DNA from: Quadrisphaera setariae
GTDB taxonomy: Bacteria; Actinomycetota; Actinomycetes; Actinomycetales; Quadrisphaeraceae
Reading direction: 5' to 3'
NCBI RefSeq assembly: GCF_008041935.1
Contig: NZ_VKAC01000015.1
Location: 50,690-114,689, forward strand
DNA length: 64,000 nucleotides
Shown here: positions 7,623-14,103 of the stretch, one piece after another
Layout of the letters: each line of letters opens with the position of its first letter
How positions within the stretch are numbered: the stretch's first letter is position 1
Made by a program: the position numbers and the translations under genes
The notes under the pieces: generated by a model
What the model saw: only the letters and a program-made list of their open reading frames with translations
Database searches by the model: none
What the model was told of the DNA's origin: nothing

Positions 7623-8315
7623 GTGCGGCACCCCTCGCCGCTCGTCGCGCGACTGCGGGCGCCGGCGGGCCAGCACCCCTCCCGCGGAGTGCTGGCGGAG
7701 CTGCGCCGCGCGGTGATCTCCGGAGACGCCCCTCCGGGCAGCGCGATCCCGCTGCGCGAGGTGGCCGAGGCGTTCGGCGTCAGCCCGATCCCCGTGCGCG
7801 AGGCGCTGCAGGTGCTCGTGGGGGAGGGCCTCGTGGTGCACCGCGCCCACGCCGGGTACGCCGTGGCCCGGCTCTCGCGCAGCGAGCTGGCCGAGCTGTA
7901 CGTGGTGCGCGGGGCGCTGGAGGAGGCGGCGCTGCGCGCAGCCGCTCCCCGCGCCACCGACGACGACGTCGACCAGGCCCACGAGGCGCTCGCGGCGTTG
8001 CGCGCGTGCCTCACCGACGGCGACGTGCGCAGCTACCACGAGCACAGCCGGGCCTTCCACGTGGCGCTCATGGCCCCGGCGGGGATGCCGCGCCTGCTGG
8101 GCATGGTGGAGCAGGCGTGGAACCTCACCGAGGCGGTGCAGCCCATGCGCTGGTCGACGTGGCAGGCGCGCGAGCGCCTCCACGCCGAGCACGCGCAGAT
8201 GCTGGAGGCCTTCGCCGGCCGTGACGCCGACGCGCTCGTGGCGGTGGCGCGGGCCCACCAGCGGCGGCTGGGGGACGTCGTCGCCGACGTCCCCCTCGAC
8301 GAGGAGCCCGGGTGA
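7623..8315 (+). CDS. GntR-family regulator, FCD (FadR-type) effector domain
   Basis: 230 residues. The winged helix-turn-helix occupies about residues 18-85 (VLAELRRAVISGDAPPGSA, then VAEAFGVSPIPVREALQVL, the classic GntR recognition helix). An all-helical FCD domain follows (about 90-220), with candidate metal or ligand residues in EHSRAFHVALM and ERLHAEHAQML. FCD regulators bind carboxylic acids or related metabolites. The next genes encode an NCS1 permease and a hydantoin/aspartate-type racemase, so the ligand is probably a purine-ring or hydantoin breakdown product, and the regulator probably represses these genes. The start rests on the leaderless -10 at 7611. Confidence 0.88.
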   Translation: MRHPSPLVARLRAPAGQHPSRGVLAELRRAVISGDAPPGSAIPLREVAEAFGVSPIPVREALQVLVGEGLVVHRAHAGYAVARLSRSELAELYVVRGALEEAALRAAAPRATDDDVDQAHEALAALRACLTDGDVRSYHEHSRAFHVALMAPAGMPRLLGMVEQAWNLTEAVQPMRWSTWQARERLHAEHAQMLEAFAGRDADALVAVARAHQRRLGDVVADVPLDEEPG

Positions 8316-8330
8316 GGTGGTCCGCCGTGG

Positions 8331-8384
8331 TCGTGCGAGATATACGACGAGGGCAACCCGGTGGCAACACGGGCTTCCTAGCGT
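8331..8384 (+). promoter_or_regulatory. Promoter region of the NCS1 permease operon with candidate operator
   Basis: TAGCGT at 8379-8384 is a plausible -10, leaving about a 36-nt leader with an AGGAGA ribosome site. Upstream, TCGT-N9-ACGA (8331-8347), in a short A/T-richer patch, is an imperfect inverted repeat that could be the GntR operator. The half-sites are short, so this is weak. Confidence 0.3.
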
Positions 8385-8426
8385 CGTCGGTCAGCAGCTC
8401 AGACCGCCCCGTCCCGAGGAGACCCC

Positions 8427-10070
8427 GTGCCTGATACCTCCACGCGCCGGTCCGGCGCCAGCAGCGCCCCGCCGGCCGCCGGCGTCGTCGTCGGCAGTCC
8501 CACCGCGGCAGCGCCCGTGGCCGCGCACGGCGCCGCCGGGGACGCGGTCATCAAGGCCGGCTACGACCCGCGCCTGACCAACGCCGACCTCGCCCCGCTG
8601 CGCGAGCAGAAGTGGGGCTCGTACAACCTCTTCGCGTTCTGGATGTCGGACGTGCACAGCGTCGGCGGGTACGTCACCGCGGGCAGCCTGTTCGCCCTCG
8701 GCCTGGCGAGCTGGCAGGTGTTCGTGGCGCTCATCGCCGGCATCACCATCGTCTACGTCCTGTGCAACCTCGTGGCCAAGCCGAGCCAGGTCACGGGCGT
8801 GCCGTACGCCGTCGTCAACCGGGCCGTGTTCGGCGTCAAGGGCGCCAACATCCCCGCGATCATCCGCGGCGCCATCGCGGTGGCCTGGTACGGCATCCAG
8901 ACCTACCTCGCCTCGGCCGCGCTCGACGTCGTCCTCATCCGGCTGTGGCCGGGCCTGGCCCCCTACGCCGACGCCTCCCAGCACGGCTTCCTCGGCCTGA
9001 GCGTGCTCGGCTACGCCACGTACGCCTTCCTGTGGGCGGTGCAGGCGGCGGTGTTCTGGCGCGGCATGGAGGCCATCCGGCGCTTCATCGACTTCTGCGG
9101 CCCCGCGGTCTACGTCGTGATGTTCGTCCTGTGCGGGTACCTGCTGGTCAAGGCCGACTTCGACGTGTCCCTCACCCTGTCGGAGGTGTCCCTGACGCCG
9201 CTGCAGCAGCTCGGGACCATGCTCTCGGCCACGGCCCTGGTGGTGGCCTACTTCTCCGGCCCGATGCTCAACTTCGGTGACTTCTCCCGCTACGCCCGCA
9301 CCTTCGGTGCCGTGAAGAAGGGCAACTTCCTCGGGCTGCCGGTGAACTTCGTGCTGTTCTCCCTCCTGACAGTCCTGACGGCCGCCGCGACGCTGCCCGT
9401 GTACGGCCGCCTCATCACCGACCCGGTGGAGACCGTCGCGCAGATCGACTCCACGTTCGCCGTCGTCCTCGGTGCGGTGACGTTCACCACGGCCACCATC
9501 GGCATCAACATCGTCGCCAACTTCATCGCCCCGGCGTTCGACTTCTCCAACGTCAACCCGCAGAAGATCTCCTGGCGCGCCGGCGGCATGATCGCCGCGG
9601 TCGGCTCCGTGGTGCTCACCCCGTGGAACTGGTACGCCGACGACACCGCCATCCACTACACGCTGGGCATCCTCGGGGCGCTCATCGGCCCGCTGTTCGG
9701 CGTGCTCATCGCCGACTACTTCCTCGTGCGCAAGCAGCGCATCGCCGTCGACGCCATGTACTCCATGGACGAGCGCGCCGGCTACTGGTACCGCAACGGC
9801 TACAACCCCGACGCCGTCATCGCCACGGGCATCGCCGGCGGGGTGGCCATCGCCTCGGTGCTGCTGCCCCGCCTGGTCGATGAGGCGCTGTGGATCAGTG
9901 ACTGGTCCTGGTTCATCGGCTGCGGCCTCGGCCTGGTGGTCTACCGCGCCCTCGCCCTGCGCCCCGGCTCCCCGACGCTGACCGCCATGGCGGTCGCCGA
10001 GGGCGGCAGCGGCATGACGGACGGCTCTATCGTCACCGACGAGACCCCGCAGGTGGTGGACGTCAGGTGA
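8427..10070 (+). CDS. NCS1-family nucleobase/allantoin/hydantoin permease
   Basis: 547 residues with a Gly/Ala-rich cytosolic start (1-40) and then twelve predicted membrane helices. NCS1 signatures are visible: the region QKWGSYNLFAFWMSDVHSVG in helix 1, GIQTYLASAALD, and NFGDFSRYART after helix 7. NCS1 carriers import cytosine, uracil, allantoin, thiamine or benzylhydantoin by cation symport. The paired downstream racemase favours a hydantoin or allantoin-like substrate (inference). GTG start with CGAGGAG upstream. The stop overlaps the racemase start (GTGA), so transporter and enzyme are co-translated. Confidence 0.9.
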   Translation: MPDTSTRRSGASSAPPAAGVVVGSPTAAAPVAAHGAAGDAVIKAGYDPRLTNADLAPLREQKWGSYNLFAFWMSDVHSVGGYVTAGSLFALGLASWQVFVALIAGITIVYVLCNLVAKPSQVTGVPYAVVNRAVFGVKGANIPAIIRGAIAVAWYGIQTYLASAALDVVLIRLWPGLAPYADASQHGFLGLSVLGYATYAFLWAVQAAVFWRGMEAIRRFIDFCGPAVYVVMFVLCGYLLVKADFDVSLTLSEVSLTPLQQLGTMLSATALVVAYFSGPMLNFGDFSRYARTFGAVKKGNFLGLPVNFVLFSLLTVLTAAATLPVYGRLITDPVETVAQIDSTFAVVLGAVTFTTATIGINIVANFIAPAFDFSNVNPQKISWRAGGMIAAVGSVVLTPWNWYADDTAIHYTLGILGALIGPLFGVLIADYFLVRKQRIAVDAMYSMDERAGYWYRNGYNPDAVIATGIAGGVAIASVLLPRLVDEALWISDWSWFIGCGLGLVVYRALALRPGSPTLTAMAVAEGGSGMTDGSIVTDETPQVVDVR

Positions 10071-10798
10071 TCGTCGACGTCGTCAACCCCAACACCACGG
10101 GGTCCATGACGGCGCTCGTCGCGGAGGGTGCCCGGGCCGCAGCCGGCCCGGGCACCACCGTGCGCGCCGTCACCTCCCGCTCCGGTCCGGCGAGCATCGA
10201 GAGCCACTACGACGAGGCGCTCGCCGTTCCCGGTCTGCTCGAGGCGGTGCTCGAGGGCAGCGCCACCGGGGCCGACGCGCACGTCGTGGCCTGCTTCGGA
10301 GATCCGGGCCTGGACGCCTGCCGCGAGGTGGCCCGCGGGCCGGTGCTCGGCATCGCCGAGGCCGCCATGCACGCCGCGGTGCTCGTCGGCCGGTCCTTCA
10401 GCGTGGTGACGACGCTGGCGCGCACCGCGCCGCGCGCCCGCGAGCTCGCCGTCCGCTACGGCTTCGGGGAGCACTGCGCCGGCGTGCACGCCTGCGAGAT
10501 CCCGGTGCTCGAGCTCGAGACCGACCCGTTGGCCCGGGCCACCATCGCCGCCGCGTGCGCGAGGGCCCTCGACGACGACGACAGCGACGTGCTCGTCCTC
10601 GGCTGCGCCGGCATGACCGACCTCGCCGCGTCGCTGTCGGACGAGCTGGGCGTGCCCGTCGTCGACGGCGTGGCCGCGGCGGTGGGCATGGCGCAGGCGC
10701 TCGTGCTGGCGGGGTTGTCCACGAGCCGGCGCGGGGAGTACGCACGGCCCCCGGCCAAGGCCTACGCCGGCGAGCTGCAGCGCTTCGCGCTGCGCTGA
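10067..10798 (+). CDS. Asp/Glu/hydantoin racemase family protein
   Basis: 243 residues. The N-terminus VDVVNPNTTGSMT is typical of the HyuE/allantoin racemase group. Both catalytic Cys of the two-base mechanism are present: Cys76 in VACFGDPG and Cys180 in LGCAGM. The fold is two similar alpha/beta lobes. Hydantoin racemase interconverts D- and L-5-substituted hydantoins; close relatives racemise allantoin. The overlap with the NCS1 permease suggests that it acts on the imported compound. No hydantoinase, allantoinase or carbamoylase is nearby, so the rest of the route must be encoded elsewhere. Confidence 0.85.
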   Translation: MIVDVVNPNTTGSMTALVAEGARAAAGPGTTVRAVTSRSGPASIESHYDEALAVPGLLEAVLEGSATGADAHVVACFGDPGLDACREVARGPVLGIAEAAMHAAVLVGRSFSVVTTLARTAPRARELAVRYGFGEHCAGVHACEIPVLELETDPLARATIAAACARALDDDDSDVLVLGCAGMTDLAASLSDELGVPVVDGVAAAVGMAQALVLAGLSTSRRGEYARPPAKAYAGELQRFALR

Positions 10799-10802
10799 GC
10801 CG

Positions 10803-10827
10803 GCGGCGCGGGGTGTGCCCGCGCCGC
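10803..10827 (+). terminator. Hairpin downstream of the racemase gene
   Basis: GCGGCGCGGG (10803-10812), loop GTGTG, CCCGCGCCGC (10818-10827): a perfect 10-bp stem four bases after the racemase stop. It probably ends the gntR-permease-racemase unit. Confidence 0.65.
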
Positions 10828-10875
10828 TGGCGATCTCGAGGCGCCCTGGTGTTCGCTGACCCGGTGCAGCCGGGG

Positions 10876-13800
10876 GTGAGCGACGGCGTCCTGGTCGGCG
10901 TCCTGGGAGACCTCGAGGTGGTGGTCGACGGGCGCCCGGTGGCGGTGGGCGGCGCCGTCCCGCGGGCCCTGCTGCTGCGCCTCGTCCTGGCGCGCGGCGC
11001 GACGGTGCTCGACGCCGCGCTCCACGAGGACCTGTGGGACGGCGCGCCCCCGCCCAGCGCGGCGGGCACCACCCAGGCGCACGTCTCGCGCCTGCGGCGG
11101 ACCCTCCTGCCCGCGGGGTCGACGGGTGCCCCGCGACCTGCCGCCCCTGCTGGTCCTGCCGGCGCCGGCAGGACCAGCAGGGGCGGCGAGGCCGCCGCGC
11201 CGGTGCAGCCCCTGGTCCGCCGCGGGCCCGGGTACGCCCTGCTGCTGCCCGACGCCGCCGTCGACGCCCACCGCTTCGAGCGGCTCGCCGTCGAGGGGCG
11301 TGACCAGCTGGAGGCGGACCCCGCGCGCGCCGCCGCGCTGCTCGAGCAGTCACTGCGGCTGTGGCGCGGGCCCGCCCTCGCCGACGTGGCCGACCGCCCC
11401 TGGGCCGCGCCCGAGGCCGAGCGGCTGCAGCAGCTGCTGCTGTCGGCCAGGGAGGACGCGGTGGCGGCCCAGCTGGCGCTCGGCGACGACGCCGCCGCCG
11501 CCGGAGCCGCCGCCTCGCTCACCGCCGAGCACCCGCTGCGCGAGCGCGGGTGGGAGCTGCTGGCCGTGGCGCTGTACCGCCAGGGCCGCCAGGCGGACGC
11601 GCTGGGGCGCCTCGCTGAGCTGCGCTCCCTGCTGCAGGCCGAGCTCGGCGCCGAGCCGGGGCCGCGCGTGCAGGACCTGCTCCGGCGCCTGCTCGCCCAC
11701 GACCCCGACCTGCTGCTGCCCGCCGTCGCCGTCGCCGTCGTCGTCCCGAGGAGCGCTGAGGGGACCGGCGCGGCGGAGCGGGTCGTGCCGGTCGGCCCGC
11801 CCGTGCGCTCGACCAACCTGCCGCTGCCCGCGACACCCCTCGTGGGCCGCGCCGCGGAGCTGGAGGAGGTCGGCCGGCTCGTGCGGGAGCACCGCCTCGT
11901 CACGCTCACGGGCCCGGGCGGCACCGGCAAGACCCGGCTCGCGCTGGAGGTGGCCCGGCGCCGTGACGACGCCGACGGTCCCTGGCTGGTCGCCCTCGGC
12001 CCCGTGCCGGCTCCACCCGTGGTCGACCCGACCGGTGGTGACAGCCCCGTGCTGCGGGCGCTGTCCGCGGCCCTGGGCCTGGCCGTGCCGCTCACGGGAG
12101 ACCGGGCCACCGACACCGCCACCGTGGTCCGCGTGCTGCGCGAGCGCGAGGCGCTGGTGGTCCTCGACGACTGCGAGCACCTCCTCGACGACGCCGCCGC
12201 CGTCGCCGAGGACCTCCTCCACCACTGCCCCCGCCTGCGGCTCCTCGTGACCAGCCGGGAGGCGCTGCGCGCCGAGGGCGAGCGCACCCACGAGGTGCCC
12301 ACGCTGTCGGGCGGCGTGGACGGGGACGCCGTCCGCCTCTTCCTCGCCCGCGCGGAGGCCTCCGCTCCGGGCTGGCGGCCCACCCCCGAGGAGCTGCGCG
12401 GCCTGGACCGCCTGTGCACCGCCCTGGACGGCCTGCCGCTGGCGCTGGAGCTGTCCGCCGCCCAGCTGCGCGCCCTCACCCTGGAGGACCTGCTCGGCCT
12501 CCTCGACGACCACGAGTCCCTCCTGCGCGGAGGGCGCCGGGGGGACACGCGCCACCAGACGATGCAGGGGACCATCGCGTGGTCGTACGACAGGCTCAGC
12601 CCCGACGAGGCGGAGGTCCTCGCCTCCCTGTCGGTGTTCGCCGGGGCGTTCGACCTCGACGCCGCGCGGGAGGTCCTGGCCCGCCCCGACGCGGTGACCG
12701 CGGTCGCCGACCTCGTCGCCCGCAGCCTGGTCTCCGTCTCCGCCCCCGGGGCGCCGCGCCGCTTCTGGCTCCTCGGAGTGGTCCGCCGCTTCGCCGCCGC
12801 GCGCCTCGACCCCGCGCGCCGCGCCGCGCTGGTGGCCCGGCACACCGCCTGGGTGGTGCGGCTGGCCGAGGCGGCTCCGCCCGACCTGCGCGGTCTGGCC
12901 GGCACCGAGGCGATGGCCCGCCTGGACGCCGCCGCCGCGGACGTCGACGCCGCGCTCGCCGCGGCCTCCCCGGGCGATGCCGTGCGCATCGGCACCGGGG
13001 CGCACTGGTCGCTGTACGCCAGGCCGTCCCGCACCGCCCCCAGCGCCGCCCGGCTGCGCGCGGCGCTGGAGGCGCTGGACGCCGACCCCGCGCTCGACCC
13101 CGGCGTCGGCCCGGCCCTGCGCTCCTACGGCTGGACCTGCGTCAGCCTCTTCGCCCGCCTCCTCGGAGACCCGGCGGCGTCCTCCGCGGCGCTCGCACGC
13201 GCCGCGGAGCTGGCGGAGCTGACCGACGACCCCCGCACCCGCGCCCGCGTGCTCACCAACCGCGCCTTCTGGCGCGCCGTCGCCGACGGGGACGCCGACG
13301 GTGCCCGCGGCGACGCCCTGGCGGCCCTCGGCGTCGCCGAGCAGGCGCGCTCGGGCGTCATCGAGGCGGACGCGCTGCTCTCGCTCGGCGTCGCCGAGCT
13401 GCACGGGGGCGCCCTGGCGGAGGCCGTGGAGGTCTTCGAGCGGTGCGTGGCCGCCGCCGACCCGTCAGGGACCCCTTCGGTGGCCCTCGCGGCGCGCCAG
13501 ATGCAGGCGAAGGCCGAGCTGGCGCTGGGCCGCACCGCCCCGGCCTGGCGCGCCGCCGCCGACTTCGGCGAGCGGGCCTGGGCGCTGGGGGAGGCCCTCG
13601 CCTGGATCTCGGCCATGTGCCAGGTGGCCGCCGTGCTGGTGCGCCGCGGCAGGGCCGAGGACGCCGCCGTCGTGCTCGCGGCCGCCGAGGCCCAGGGCGC
13701 GCGCACCGGCGCCTCCCCGCGCCTGTTCGACCCCGACGTCGTCCTTTGCGCTCAGGAGGTGGAGGCGGCGCTGCCCGCAGGTGTGCGCACCGCCGCCGCT

Positions 13801-13899
13801 GCCCGGGGCGCCGCGCTGCCGCCGGAGGAGCACCTGCGGCTCGTCCGCGCCCTGGCGGCGGACGACGGCGTCCTCGTCGGCAGTCGAGCGGCCCGCTGA
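10876..13899 (+). CDS. Large BTAD-STAND (AfsR-like) regulator, first paralogue
   Basis: 1007 residues. A short OmpR-type winged helix (about 5-85, GVLGDLEVVVDG through TTQAHVSRLRRTL) and a bacterial transcriptional activation domain (about 115-265) resemble SARP activators. An NTPase of the STAND/NB-ARC class follows, with P-loop GPGGTGKTRL from residue 346 and Walker B LVVLDDCEHLL. The C-terminal third is a helical, TPR-like repeat region. AfsR-like proteins bind DNA and integrate signals through ATP-dependent assembly; the target is unknown. A 24-residue longer linker than in the paralogue at 14104 contains a 48-bp perfect palindrome. In-frame GTGs at 10849 and 10864 are alternative starts; 10876 places the winged helix as in relatives. 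Confidence 0.85.
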   Translation: MSDGVLVGVLGDLEVVVDGRPVAVGGAVPRALLLRLVLARGATVLDAALHEDLWDGAPPPSAAGTTQAHVSRLRRTLLPAGSTGAPRPAAPAGPAGAGRTSRGGEAAAPVQPLVRRGPGYALLLPDAAVDAHRFERLAVEGRDQLEADPARAAALLEQSLRLWRGPALADVADRPWAAPEAERLQQLLLSAREDAVAAQLALGDDAAAAGAAASLTAEHPLRERGWELLAVALYRQGRQADALGRLAELRSLLQAELGAEPGPRVQDLLRRLLAHDPDLLLPAVAVAVVVPRSAEGTGAAERVVPVGPPVRSTNLPLPATPLVGRAAELEEVGRLVREHRLVTLTGPGGTGKTRLALEVARRRDDADGPWLVALGPVPAPPVVDPTGGDSPVLRALSAALGLAVPLTGDRATDTATVVRVLREREALVVLDDCEHLLDDAAAVAEDLLHHCPRLRLLVTSREALRAEGERTHEVPTLSGGVDGDAVRLFLARAEASAPGWRPTPEELRGLDRLCTALDGLPLALELSAAQLRALTLEDLLGLLDDHESLLRGGRRGDTRHQTMQGTIAWSYDRLSPDEAEVLASLSVFAGAFDLDAAREVLARPDAVTAVADLVARSLVSVSAPGAPRRFWLLGVVRRFAAARLDPARRAALVARHTAWVVRLAEAAPPDLRGLAGTEAMARLDAAAADVDAALAAASPGDAVRIGTGAHWSLYARPSRTAPSAARLRAALEALDADPALDPGVGPALRSYGWTCVSLFARLLGDPAASSAALARAAELAELTDDPRTRARVLTNRAFWRAVADGDADGARGDALAALGVAEQARSGVIEADALLSLGVAELHGGALAEAVEVFERCVAAADPSGTPSVALAARQMQAKAELALGRTAPAWRAAADFGERAWALGEALAWISAMCQVAAVLVRRGRAEDAAVVLAAAEAQGARTGASPRLFDPDVVLCAQEVEAALPAGVRTAAAARGAALPPEEHLRLVRALAADDGVLVGSRAAR
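11140..11187. repeat. 48-bp perfect palindrome inside coding sequence
   Basis: The 24-base arm at 11140-11163 is exactly reverse-complementary to 11164-11187, with no spacer. It sits in the linker after the winged helix of the BTAD-STAND gene, where the paralogue is 24 residues shorter, and it keeps the frame (16 codons). Confidence 0.95.
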
Positions 13900-13999
13900 C
13901 GGGCCGGCTGGCGCTCCGGGTGACCCGCGGCTGACCCGGTGGGCCTACGTGGCGACCCTGCGCGCTCGAGCGGTCACGCTGGGTCCAGTCATGGGCGAA

Positions 14000-14019
14000 G
14001 GGGGTGGTGCCCCACCCCC
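14000..14019 (+). other. G/C stem-loop between the two BTAD-STAND genes
   Basis: GGGGGTGG (14000-14007), loop TGCC, CCACCCCC (14012-14019). It lies 100 bases after the first gene and 85 before the second. It could end transcription or mark the second promoter region; nothing else stands out in this 204-base gap. Confidence 0.5.
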
Positions 14020-14103
14020 ACGGCGTGCTACCCCTGCCCGCAGACGGGGGTCCAGGGCAGGGCCGCGGGACGGCGGTGTGCCGGTGGACGGGGGAGCTGA
14101 CGG

